In this document: positions 1 to 7,327 of the stretch, piece by piece
Layout of the letters: every line of letters starts with the position of its first letter
Numbering within the stretch: position 1 is the first letter of the stretch
Assembly (NCBI GenBank): GCA_003484235.1
Contig: DNDP01000247.1
Span: 9,515-19,796, forward strand
DNA length: 10,282 nt
Origin: Verrucomicrobiales bacterium
GTDB taxonomy: Bacteria > Verrucomicrobiota > Verrucomicrobiia > Limisphaerales > RI-55
Reading direction: 5' to 3'
Notes under the pieces: generated by a model
What the model saw: only the letters and a program-made list of their open reading frames with translations
The model's database searches: none
Told to the model about the DNA's origin: nothing
Program-made: the position numbers and the translations under genes

Positions 1-2
1 GT

Positions 3-785
3 CTCGGAACGCTCTGCCTCATTGACAGCAAGCCGCGCGAGCTCACCGCCGAAGAGCACCGGCTGCACGCCGACCTGGCGGCGGTGGTCGAGCGCGAGCT
101 GAACCTGACCGAGATGGTGGAACTGCAGGAGCAGCTCATGGCCTCGCAGAAGGAGGCCGACCGCCTGCTGCGCAACATCCTGCCCGATTCCGTCGCGGCG
201 CGCCTGAAGGGATCAACCGAGGTCATCGCCGACGATTTTCGGGAAGCCACCGTGCTGGTGGCCCTGGTGCATGACTTCACCGGCCTGACACGCTCCCTCG
301 GTGCGCGCCAGGAGGTGACCCTCCTCAACGAGATCTTCTGCGGATTCGACGAACTGGCGATCAAGCACGGTGTGGAGAAGATCAAGACCCTGGAGGCGGG
401 CTACCTCGCCGCCACCGGACTGCCCGAGCCGCGACCGGATCATCTGGAGGCGATGGCCGACTTCGCCCTGGCCCTGCAATCGTTGATCGTGCAGCTCGAT
501 CCGCAGGGACAGCGCGGTCTCAACCTGCGCATCGGCCTCGACACCGGACCGGTGGTCGCGGGCGTCATCGGCCGCAGCAGATTCAGCTACGACATCTGGG
601 GCGACACGGTGGACGCGGCGTGGGAACTGGCGCACCTCGGCATGCCGGGAAGCGTTCAGATCAACGACGCGGTGCGACGGCGACTGGAGGGCAGGTTCCT
701 GTGTGAACAGCGCGGTGAATACTACCTCAAGAGCAAGGGCGCGTTTCAACTGCACCTGCTCCGCGGGCGACGCGGGAAGAGTTGA
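3..785 (+). CDS. GAF / class III nucleotide cyclase-homology protein, 5' end missing, catalytically degenerate
   Basis: The frame is open to the left edge, so this is the C-terminal 260 residues of a longer protein. A GTG at 84 is only an internal Val codon. Residues 1-34 look like the end of a GAF domain (LGTLCLIDSKPREL, then a helix ending VVEREL). Residues 35-75 form a signalling helix with the LLRNILPDSVAARLKG segment typical just before class III cyclase domains. Residues 80-255 are the cyclase homology domain (LNEIFCGFDELA, RIGLDTGPVVAGVIG, YDIWGDTVD). In the family the first metal Asp lies in FADxxGFT; here it is Leu88 (VALVHDFT). The second lies in KTIGDAY; here it is Ala132 (KTLEAGY). 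The Asn and Arg of NxxxR are Asp204 and Glu208. The adenine-contact Lys128 and Asp197 appear kept. I infer a non-catalytic nucleotide-sensing or scaffolding pseudo-cyclase. TGA stop at 783-785. Confidence 0.85.
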   Translation, partial: LGTLCLIDSKPRELTAEEHRLHADLAAVVERELNLTEMVELQEQLMASQKEADRLLRNILPDSVAARLKGSTEVIADDFREATVLVALVHDFTGLTRSLGARQEVTLLNEIFCGFDELAIKHGVEKIKTLEAGYLAATGLPEPRPDHLEAMADFALALQSLIVQLDPQGQRGLNLRIGLDTGPVVAGVIGRSRFSYDIWGDTVDAAWELAHLGMPGSVQINDAVRRRLEGRFLCEQRGEYYLKSKGAFQLHLLRGRRGKS

Positions 786-797
786 TGGACAACGGAA

Positions 798-816
798 GGA
801 GTCTCGAACGAACTCC
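798..816 (+). other. Weak hairpin after the cyclase-like gene
   Basis: GGAGT at 798-802 pairs with ACTCC at 812-816. TC/GA can add two pairs if one C bulges out, around a GAAC loop. It lies 12 bases past the stop of the cyclase-like gene, inside the 128 bp gap before the esterase fusion. There is no T-run after it, so a Rho-independent terminator is not established. I saw no convincing promoter in the rest of this gap. Confidence 0.2.
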
Positions 817-913
817 AGTACACCCAAGCACAATGAAATCGCCCGCCGGATTGGCTTCCTCGATGTAGATTTCCCCGCTAGATTCACGCCCATTCAACAC
901 CTGAACATTCTTC

Positions 914-3025
914 ATGAACACCCACCCGGCTAAATCCCATCGCCTTTCCGTCCCGAAGCGAAAGAGTCATTTGCCCGCCGTGCTTGCCGCGCTGGCGCTG
1001 ATGCTGGCTGGGTCCGCAACCGCGGCCGAATTGCCGCCGGTCAAAGTCTTCATCCTTGCCGGCCAGTCGAACATGGAGGGACACGGCTTCATTGCCGCTG
1101 ATCCGCAGCGCAACGAAGGTCGCGGCTCGCTCGAGCACTTTGCCAAGGGCGACGGCCGCGACCGCCACCTCTTCGACGCGGAGAACCAATGGTACGTGCG
1201 CGACGACGTCTGGATCACCTACCTCGATCGTCATGGTCCGCTGACGGTGGGCTATGGCGCGCGCCCGGATCGCATCGGCCCCGAGCTGGGCTTCGGCTGG
1301 GTGATGGGCGACGCGTTTGACGAGCCGGTCGTGCTCATCAAGTGCGCCTGGGGCGGCAAGAGCCTGGCCGTGGATTTCCGTCCGCCGTCGGCCGGCGGAC
1401 TCCCCGAGTCGTTCGATCCGAAGACCCGCGAAGCCGTTGAGCAGGATCCGGCGATGCTTGGGAAGTACTACCGCGAGACCCTCGCCCTCACGCGGGCCGC
1501 GCTGGCGAAGCTGGACGAACTGTTCCCCGCGTTGAAGGGACGCCGTCATCAACTCGCGGGGTTCGGCTGGCACCAAGGCTGGAACGACCGCATCAACCAG
1601 CAATTCAACGACGAGTATGCTTCCAATCTCGCCCATTTCATCCGCGACATCCGCCGTGACTTGACCGCGCCGAATCTGCCGTTCGTCATCGCCGAGACCG
1701 GCATGAACGGCCCGGGCGAAACGCATCCGCGCGCGTTGTCGCTGATGAAGGCGCAGGCGTCAGTGGCCGAGCTGCCCGAGTTCGCCGGCAACGTGGCGTT
1801 CGTGTCCACGCGCGACTTCTGGCGCGACAAGGAGAGTTCCCCCACCGGGCAGGGCTACCACTGGAACAGCAACGGCGAAACCTACTGGCTCATCGGCGAG
1901 GCGATGGGCGAGGCCATGAAGCGGCTACTCGGCACGGATCGCCCGACCGCGTCTGCCGAGGCGTCACGCCCTCGACTTCAGGTCATCAACGGCAGCGCGC
2001 AGCCGGTCGACATCTTCTGGCTCAAGAGCGACTCCGAACGCGTGCCCAACGGCGCGGTTGAACCCGGCGACCACACGATCATCACCACGACGCTGGGACA
2101 TCGCTTCGTGATCGTGGGTCGGCAGGACAAGAGCGAGCGCATCGTCACCAGCAAGGTGCCCGTCCAAGCCGTGCGTTTCAATCCGCCGGACCCGGATGGC
2201 ATTCCGGCGTTCTACACGCAACGGGTTGAAGCGGGCGGGTATCCGATCGTTGCCTCGGCGGCCGTGAATCCCTATGCGCTCAAGGAAGCGGCCTATCTCG
2301 TGGACCTGTTGCTGGCGAAGCGGCCGGATGTGCGCGAGGCGATGATCAAGAGCGGCTCGCGTCTGTGCGTCATCGCTTGGAACGAGTTCACGACCGATCA
2401 ACCGGAGTTCGCGTGGCTGGGCAAGCGGCCGCACCGGGAGTTCCCCGACCTTCCGGGCAGGGATTTCTGGGACGCGCGCGCCCGGGGACTGGGCGGCAGC
2501 GAACGCGATCCCTTCTGCTCCTGCGGCGAGGAAAATCTGCTCGGCTACCCGGGTGATCCCTATGAAAAGGAGAACATCCTCATCCACGAGTTCGCCCATA
2601 ATCTCCACCTGCGCGGCATGGTGAACGTGGATCCGACCTTCGATACCCGTCTGCAGGCCACCTACAACGCGGCGATGGCGGCGGGACTCTGGAAGGGGAA
2701 GTACGCGTCCGTGAACCATCACGAATACTTCGCCGAAGGCGTGCAGAGCTGGTTCGACGACAACCGCGAAAACGACCACGACCACAACCACGTCAACACC
2801 CGCGCGGAGCTGATCGAATACGACCCCGGCCTCGCCGCGCTGTGCCGCGAGGTCTTTGGTGACACGGAATTGAAATACACCAAACCGGCGACGCGCCTGA
2901 CCGGGCACCTGGAAGGCTACGATCCGTCCACGGCCCCGCGATTCGAGTGGCCCGAGCGTTTGCAGGAGGCCAAGCGCGAGATTCGCCGTTCCGCGGAGGA
3001 ACGCAACCGGCAGGCCGGCAATTAG
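914..3025 (+). CDS. Exported SGNH/sialate-O-acetylesterase-like, VHL-beta-like and zinc metallopeptidase-like fusion
   Basis: 703 residues. An in-frame TGA at 902-904 makes ATG 914 the first possible start; no clear Shine-Dalgarno is seen. Residues 1-38 form a Sec signal (basic start, hydrophobic PAVLAALALMLAGSATAA, likely cut after AA38). Residues 43-340 match the SASA/CE6-type SGNH esterases: GQSNM with nucleophile Ser52, CAWGGKS (144-150), WHQGWND (219-225), and YHWNSNGETY with probable catalytic His316. Residues 353-403 resemble a VHL beta domain (LQVINGSAQPVDIFW, then a VEPGDH turn and TTTLGHRFVI). Residues 425-665 carry HEFAH (558-562) and a second block NHHEYFAEG (601-609), giving likely zinc ligands His558, His562 and Glu604 with catalytic Glu559; DHDHNH follows at 621-626. 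Deacetylation plus proteolysis of an extracellular glycoconjugate is inferred; the substrate is unknown. The esterase call is strong, the peptidase likely, the VHL-like call moderate. Confidence 0.88.
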   Translation: MNTHPAKSHRLSVPKRKSHLPAVLAALALMLAGSATAAELPPVKVFILAGQSNMEGHGFIAADPQRNEGRGSLEHFAKGDGRDRHLFDAENQWYVRDDVWITYLDRHGPLTVGYGARPDRIGPELGFGWVMGDAFDEPVVLIKCAWGGKSLAVDFRPPSAGGLPESFDPKTREAVEQDPAMLGKYYRETLALTRAALAKLDELFPALKGRRHQLAGFGWHQGWNDRINQQFNDEYASNLAHFIRDIRRDLTAPNLPFVIAETGMNGPGETHPRALSLMKAQASVAELPEFAGNVAFVSTRDFWRDKESSPTGQGYHWNSNGETYWLIGEAMGEAMKRLLGTDRPTASAEASRPRLQVINGSAQPVDIFWLKSDSERVPNGAVEPGDHTIITTTLGHRFVIVGRQDKSERIVTSKVPVQAVRFNPPDPDGIPAFYTQRVEAGGYPIVASAAVNPYALKEAAYLVDLLLAKRPDVREAMIKSGSRLCVIAWNEFTTDQPEFAWLGKRPHREFPDLPGRDFWDARARGLGGSERDPFCSCGEENLLGYPGDPYEKENILIHEFAHNLHLRGMVNVDPTFDTRLQATYNAAMAAGLWKGKYASVNHHEYFAEGVQSWFDDNRENDHDHNHVNTRAELIEYDPGLAALCREVFGDTELKYTKPATRLTGHLEGYDPSTAPRFEWPERLQEAKREIRRSAEERNRQAGN

Positions 3026-3374
3026 GACAGAGGAGAATTCGGATTTGGCAGAACCCGGCAATCGCGACATAACCGGCGAACCTGCCTGCGGCGGAGGAGC
3101 GAAATTGCCGCCCTGCCGTGGCGCAGGAACTTCGCCCAGTTGCCGACGCCGGCGCAAGTCCTGACTCCGTGACGGTTCCGGCATATTCCGGACGCCCCCG
3201 GGGCAGTACCAGCTCTTTCCCGACAACCACAAGCGGTTTCGCCGTTTGCGTTCAAACGGCTCTCCATACCGGGGAGCGCCGACCTCCACCGCATTCCCAC
3301 TGATTTGAAGAGACTGAAGAAGTCTGCCGAAAGGTTGCCGCAATGGGGCATCAGATCAGGTAGGGTGCTCATCG
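3026..3374. other. 349 bp intergenic region without a supported gene
   Basis: This gap separates the esterase fusion from the glycosyltransferase, and I see no credible gene in it. It holds a perfect 8 bp hairpin (3241-3260), a weaker imperfect one (CTTCGCC at 3130-3136 against GGCGCAAG at 3151-3158, one bulge) and the near-palindrome GCCCCCGGGGC (3194-3204). AGGTAGGG at 3358-3365 ends nine bases before the downstream GTG and could act as a weak ribosome binding site. No promoter boxes are convincing. The downstream pair most likely starts its own transcript here; that is inference from the gap size. Confidence 0.5.
3241..3260 (+). other. Perfect 8 bp hairpin with tetraloop
   Basis: GCCGTTTG (3241-3248) and CAAACGGC (3253-3260) are exact reverse complements around the loop CGTT. 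It lies 215 bases after the upstream stop and 115 before the downstream start. No T-run follows on either strand, so it is not a textbook intrinsic terminator. It could be a leader-RNA stem, an operator dyad or chance. Confidence 0.35.
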
Positions 3375-5657
3375 GTGCGAGAACCAAACGCCATCCGCAA
3401 GATCGCTTTTCTGGGCGACTACATGCCCCGCAAGTGCGGCATCGCCACGTTCACCACGGACCTGCGATGTTCGGTGGCCGCGGAGTTTCCCGGTGTCCAG
3501 TGCCTCGTGGTGCCGGTCAATGATCTCAAGAACGGCTACAATTACCCGGCGGAAGTTCGCTTTGAGATCGCGGAACAGGACCTGTCGTCCTACCTCCGCG
3601 CGGCGGATTTTCTGAACATCACGGAGGTGGACGTGCTCTGCCTGCAGCACGAGTTCGGGATTTTTGGCGGGCAGGCGGGCAGCCATGTGCTGGCCATGCT
3701 GCGCGAGCTGCGGATGCCCATCGTCACCACCCTGCATACCGTGCTGCGCGAACCGAACACCGAGCAACGCCGCGTGATGCGCGATCTGATCCGCCTTTCG
3801 ACACGGCTGGTGGTGATGAGCAAGCGGGGCCGGGAGTTTCTCCTCGAGGTGTATCAGGCACCTGCAGCCAAAGTGGACCTGATCCCGCATGGCATCCCCA
3901 ACATGCCGTTTGCCGACCCGAACTTTTTCAAGGACGAGTTTGGGGTGGCGGGCAAGCAGGTGCTGCTCACCTTTGGCCTGCTTTCGCCAAACAAGGGCAT
4001 CGAGTATGCCCTGCGCGCCCTGCCGGAGATGATCCGCGAGTTTCCCAGGATCGTCTACATCGTGGTGGGCCAGACGCATCCGAACCTGCTGCGCGAGGAG
4101 GGCGAGGCCTACCGCCTGAGCCTGGAACGGCTGGCGAAGGACCTCGGCGTGCAGAAGCATGTGGTGTTCTTCAACCGGTTCGTCGAACTGGAGGAACTGA
4201 TGCGGTTCATCGGTGCCTGCGACATTTACCTCACGCCCTACCTCACCGAGGCGCAGATCACCTCCGGGACGCTGGCCTGTGCGTTTGGTGCAGGCAACGC
4301 CGTGGTGTCCACCCCTTACTGGCACGCGCTGGAACTGCTTTCGGCGGATCGCGGCAAACTGGTGCCTTTCAAGGACGCGAAGGCCATCGCGAACGCCGTG
4401 GTGGCCCTGCTGCGGGACGAGCCGCTGCGCCATTCGATGCGCAAGAACGCCTACAAGCTGGGACGTGACATGGTGTGGAGCCGGGTGGCGCAGCTTTATG
4501 AAAACTCCTTCGAACAGGCACGCCGCGATCACAGCTTTGTGGGATCGAAGTCGTCGCCCATAAAGACGCTCGACGAGCAGCCGGGCCAGTTGCCGGAATT
4601 GAAGCTGGATCACCTGTTCCGGATGAGCGATTCGACGGGCATCTTCCAGCACGCCAGCTTTACGGTGCCGAATTTTGCCGAGGGCTATTGCACGGACGAC
4701 AACGCCCGCGCGCTGGTGCTCGCGATGATGCTGCAACGGCTGGGGCTCGGATCCCCGCGTCTCAACGGGCGGGCCGCCACCTATGCCGCGTTTCTGAACC
4801 ACGCCTTTGACCGCGCGCGCGGCCGCTTCCATAACTTCATGAGCTTCGACCGCCGGTGGCTGGACGAGGTCGGTTCGGAGGACTGCCAGGGACAGGCGCT
4901 TTGGGCTTTGGGGCTTTGCGTGGCGCAGGCGGGTCAGGGCAGTTTTCAAAGATTGGCTGCAGAGCTGTTCGAACTGGCCCTGCCGGTCGCGGCGGAGTTC
5001 ACCTCGCCGCGGGCATGGGCGTTCACTCTCATCGGGATCGATGAATACCTGCGACGGCTGAGCGGCGACCGGCGGGCAAACCAGATCCGCGAGTCCCTCA
5101 CGGCGAAGCTCATGCAACGCTACGCCGATGCCGCGACCGACCACTGGCAGTGGTTCGAGGAAGTTGTTTCCTACGCCAACGCCAAGCTGCCCCACGCGAT
5201 GATTCTCAGCGGACGCTGCATGAACGACGAGGCGATGGTGGATCTCGGCCTCAAGACGTTGCGCTGGCTGGTGGGAATCCAGACGTCGGAAGCCGGATCG
5301 TTCCGCCCCGTGGGTTCGAACGGTTTCTATCCGCGCGGCAAAGAGCGGGCGTTGTTTGACCAGCAACCCATCGAGGCGCAGGCCACGGTTTCCGCCTGCA
5401 TCGAGGCGTATCATGCGACGGACGATGTGTTCTGGGTGGCGGAGGCACGGCGCGCGTTTGAGTGGTTCCTGGGCCGCAACGATCTGGGCATGGCCTTGTA
5501 CGATCCATGCACCGGTGGTTGCCGCGACGGCCTGCACATGGACCGTCTGAGCCAGAATCAGGGGGCGGAATCCACCCTCGCCTTCCTCCTCGCGCTCGCA
5601 GAAAATCAAGCGTTGCAGAACACCCTGGCCAGCTTCAAGGAACCACCCGGGGAATAG
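3375..5657 (+). CDS. GT4-type glycosyltransferase with C-terminal helical (alpha/alpha-barrel-like) domain
   Basis: 760 residues with no signal peptide, so cytoplasmic. The start is GTG 3375: an in-frame TGA lies at 3315-3317 and no other ATG, GTG or TTG comes between, while IRKIAFLGDYMPRKCG just after it is the expected GT4 N-terminus. Residues 7-385 form a GT-B transferase: KCGIATFTTDL (20-30), LQHEFGIFGG (90-99), TTLHTVL (118-124), DLIPHGIPN (168-176), LLTFGLLSPNKGIEYALRAL (197-216) and YLTEAQITSGTLA (289-301). In that last motif Glu292 matches the first Glu of EX7E, but the second position is Leu300. Residues 400-745 are a separate all-helical domain with GYCTDDNARAL (437-447), WFEEVVSYANAKLPHAM (593-609) and RDGLHMDRLSQNQGAEST (717-734), resembling (alpha/alpha)6 glycosidase folds; its activity is unknown. 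A GH130 gene follows 36 bp later. Donor and acceptor are unknown; mannosyl transfer is a guess from the partner. Confidence 0.88.
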   Translation: MREPNAIRKIAFLGDYMPRKCGIATFTTDLRCSVAAEFPGVQCLVVPVNDLKNGYNYPAEVRFEIAEQDLSSYLRAADFLNITEVDVLCLQHEFGIFGGQAGSHVLAMLRELRMPIVTTLHTVLREPNTEQRRVMRDLIRLSTRLVVMSKRGREFLLEVYQAPAAKVDLIPHGIPNMPFADPNFFKDEFGVAGKQVLLTFGLLSPNKGIEYALRALPEMIREFPRIVYIVVGQTHPNLLREEGEAYRLSLERLAKDLGVQKHVVFFNRFVELEELMRFIGACDIYLTPYLTEAQITSGTLACAFGAGNAVVSTPYWHALELLSADRGKLVPFKDAKAIANAVVALLRDEPLRHSMRKNAYKLGRDMVWSRVAQLYENSFEQARRDHSFVGSKSSPIKTLDEQPGQLPELKLDHLFRMSDSTGIFQHASFTVPNFAEGYCTDDNARALVLAMMLQRLGLGSPRLNGRAATYAAFLNHAFDRARGRFHNFMSFDRRWLDEVGSEDCQGQALWALGLCVAQAGQGSFQRLAAELFELALPVAAEFTSPRAWAFTLIGIDEYLRRLSGDRRANQIRESLTAKLMQRYADAATDHWQWFEEVVSYANAKLPHAMILSGRCMNDEAMVDLGLKTLRWLVGIQTSEAGSFRPVGSNGFYPRGKERALFDQQPIEAQATVSACIEAYHATDDVFWVAEARRAFEWFLGRNDLGMALYDPCTGGCRDGLHMDRLSQNQGAESTLAFLLALAENQALQNTLASFKEPPGE

Positions 5658-5693
5658 CGCCCTGCACCTTGGGGATTCCCAACCAGCAAACTT

Positions 5694-7163
5694 ATGAAGC
5701 CAATCAGCCGCTCCACCTTCCGCGCCCATCGCATCGGACCGACTCTCATCCCGGACCGTGCCCGCGTGTTGATGCGACCTTTCTATCCAAGCACCGACGA
5801 CATCGCACGGAGGATCATTGACCGGGTCAGGGACCTTTCGGATGAAATGGTCGGGCGCTTGTTGCACCAGGTGCTGGGCGAATTTGGGGACCGTCACGAA
5901 AAGGTTCCGGAGTTTCTCCGTAACCGCTTCATCCAGATCGAGCGACATCTCGGTGACGTGCCGGAGGGCTCGTCGGAACGGCAGGCGCTCATCGGCGCCT
6001 ACTTCACCCACGAGTATTCGCCGGAATCCGCTGCGCTCTTCAATCCGTCCATCGTGCCGCATCCTGACCAATCGGGGCTCCGGGAAGGCGTTCTGCGTTT
6101 CATCCTGAGCCTGCGGGCAACCGGCGAGGGGCACATTTCCTCCATCACGTTCCGCACCGGCACAATCAGCGCACACCACCGGGTCACGGTGACGCCGCCG
6201 GTCCCCTTGGCGACCGAGCCGGAACGGGTGCCCGATGCCGGGTTCGAGAAGGCCCTGTTCGAGCGGAAGCTCGCTGAATCGGGAATGCGGGACGACAGCT
6301 GCCGGCGTCTGCTGGATCGCCTCCCCGACACCTTCACCCTGGACGCACTGCACTGTGCGATTTTGCAGATGCGCCAGCAGGCTGGTCCAACTGGAGCCAT
6401 CGCGGAACACACGGTCCGGGGGGTTCTGCTGCTGGCCGAATCCAACTACGAGGTGAACTTCGCGCCCGGGAGCCACACCTCGCAGCGCATCCTCTTTCCG
6501 TCGTCCCCGAGCCAAAGCAATGGCATTGAGGATGCGCGCTTCGTCCGGTTTCAGAACGACGACGGCGACATCACGCACTACGCGACTTACACCGCCTACG
6601 ACGGCAAGATCACCCTGCCCCAGCTGCTCGAAACATCGGACTTTCTTCATTTCAAGTTCAGCACGCTCAACGGCCCCGCGGTGCAGAACAAGGGAATGGC
6701 GCTGTTCCCGCGCAGGATCAATGGCCGGTACGCCATGCTCTCCCGGCAGGACGATGAGAATCTGCTCATCATGTTCTCCGACAACGTCCGCTTCTGGCAG
6801 ACGCCCAAGGTGCTGGTATCGCCCGCCCAGCCGTGGGAATTCTTCAAGATCGGCAACTGTGGCTCGCCGATTGAGACCGAGGCCGGCTGGCTTGTCTTGA
6901 GCCACGGCGTGGGCGCGCTGCGCAAGTACTGCCTTGGAGCGTTTCTCCTCGATCTGGACGATCCCACCCGCGTCATCGGTCGCCTGCGCGAGCCCCTGCT
7001 GGCGCCCAATGAAAGCGAGCGCGAGGGCTACGTGCCGAATGTCGTCTACACCTGCGGAGCGATGCTCCACGGGCGGGAACTCATCATCCCCTACGCCATG
7101 AGCGATTTTTCCACCAGCTTTGCCACCGTGGCGCTGGATGATCTGCTCGGTTCGATGGCGTGA
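5694..7163 (+). CDS. GH130-family glycoside phosphorylase/hydrolase, long form
   Basis: 489 residues with no signal peptide. ATG 5694 is the only start codon between the upstream in-frame TAG (5655-5657) and the coding region; Shine-Dalgarno is weak or absent. Family marks of the GH130 five-bladed propeller: FNPSIV (116-121), SNGIEDARFVRF (275-286) whose Asp280 matches the catalytic Asp of the usual EDPR, NKGMALFPRRINGRYAMLSR (332-351) and LSHGVG (402-407). GH130 enzymes mostly phosphorolyse beta-mannosides; some hydrolyse them. Lys333 and His404 could belong to a phosphate site, but I cannot settle phosphorylase versus hydrolase. At 489 residues it exceeds the usual 300-350: residues 1-110 are an added helical region, and about 165-245 looks like a helical insert between the first strands and the catalytic Asp. 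It is probably co-transcribed with the glycosyltransferase and may recycle its product. Confidence 0.88.
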   Translation: MKPISRSTFRAHRIGPTLIPDRARVLMRPFYPSTDDIARRIIDRVRDLSDEMVGRLLHQVLGEFGDRHEKVPEFLRNRFIQIERHLGDVPEGSSERQALIGAYFTHEYSPESAALFNPSIVPHPDQSGLREGVLRFILSLRATGEGHISSITFRTGTISAHHRVTVTPPVPLATEPERVPDAGFEKALFERKLAESGMRDDSCRRLLDRLPDTFTLDALHCAILQMRQQAGPTGAIAEHTVRGVLLLAESNYEVNFAPGSHTSQRILFPSSPSQSNGIEDARFVRFQNDDGDITHYATYTAYDGKITLPQLLETSDFLHFKFSTLNGPAVQNKGMALFPRRINGRYAMLSRQDDENLLIMFSDNVRFWQTPKVLVSPAQPWEFFKIGNCGSPIETEAGWLVLSHGVGALRKYCLGAFLLDLDDPTRVIGRLREPLLAPNESEREGYVPNVVYTCGAMLHGRELIIPYAMSDFSTSFATVALDDLLGSMA

Positions 7164-7274
7164 GCATCAGCGGTTCCCTGCCCAACCGGAGCGCCCGGCG
7201 GCGGTGGCCCGCACATTGGAGGCGGACGGGGGCAACCGGCAGGCGGGTAATTCGACGGGCACGGACTTCGCCTC

Positions 7275-7294
7275 AGCTTAGGGGCTCCCAAGCT
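7275..7294. terminator. Possible hairpin between convergent genes
   Basis: AGCTT (7275-7279) pairs with AAGCT (7290-7294). With one bulged A, GGG then pairs with CCC, giving an eight-pair stem and a three-base loop. It sits in the 164 bp gap between the ends of the GH130 gene (plus) and the FG-GAP gene (minus), where a two-way terminator would be expected. No T-run flanks it on either strand, so the call rests on location and symmetry only. I see no gene in the rest of this gap. Confidence 0.3.
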
Positions 7295-7327
7295 CCCGGA
7301 GTTTCGAGCAGCAGAGAATCTCGCCGT

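Noticed and set aside
84..785. A complete 233-residue cyclase-like gene starting at GTG 84
   Set aside because: The frame is open upstream to the window edge and the 27 extra codons read as the end of a GAF domain, so the gene is truncated by the window instead of starting at 84.
3194..3204. GCCCCCGGGGC palindrome as a terminator or operator
   Set aside because: The central loop is one base, it has no T-run, and short GC palindromes are expected at this base composition.
1964..3343. A 459-codon minus-strand open frame opposite the esterase fusion
   Set aside because: It is the same mirror-frame effect; its translation is low-complexity Arg/Gly/Val-rich with no motif, while the plus strand carries clear family signatures.
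3305..3523. A small plus-strand open frame spanning the intergenic hairpin region and the start of the transferase
   Set aside because: It overlaps the conserved GT4 N-terminus in another frame and has no recognisable motif or start context.
3369..7070. A 1233-codon open frame on the minus strand across both the transferase and GH130 genes
   Set aside because: Its codon boundaries are the exact mirror of the sense genes, so it is broken only by sense TTA, CTA or TCA codons, which are rare in GC-rich genes. The two genes share a frame, which lets it run through the gap. The translation has no recognisable domain.
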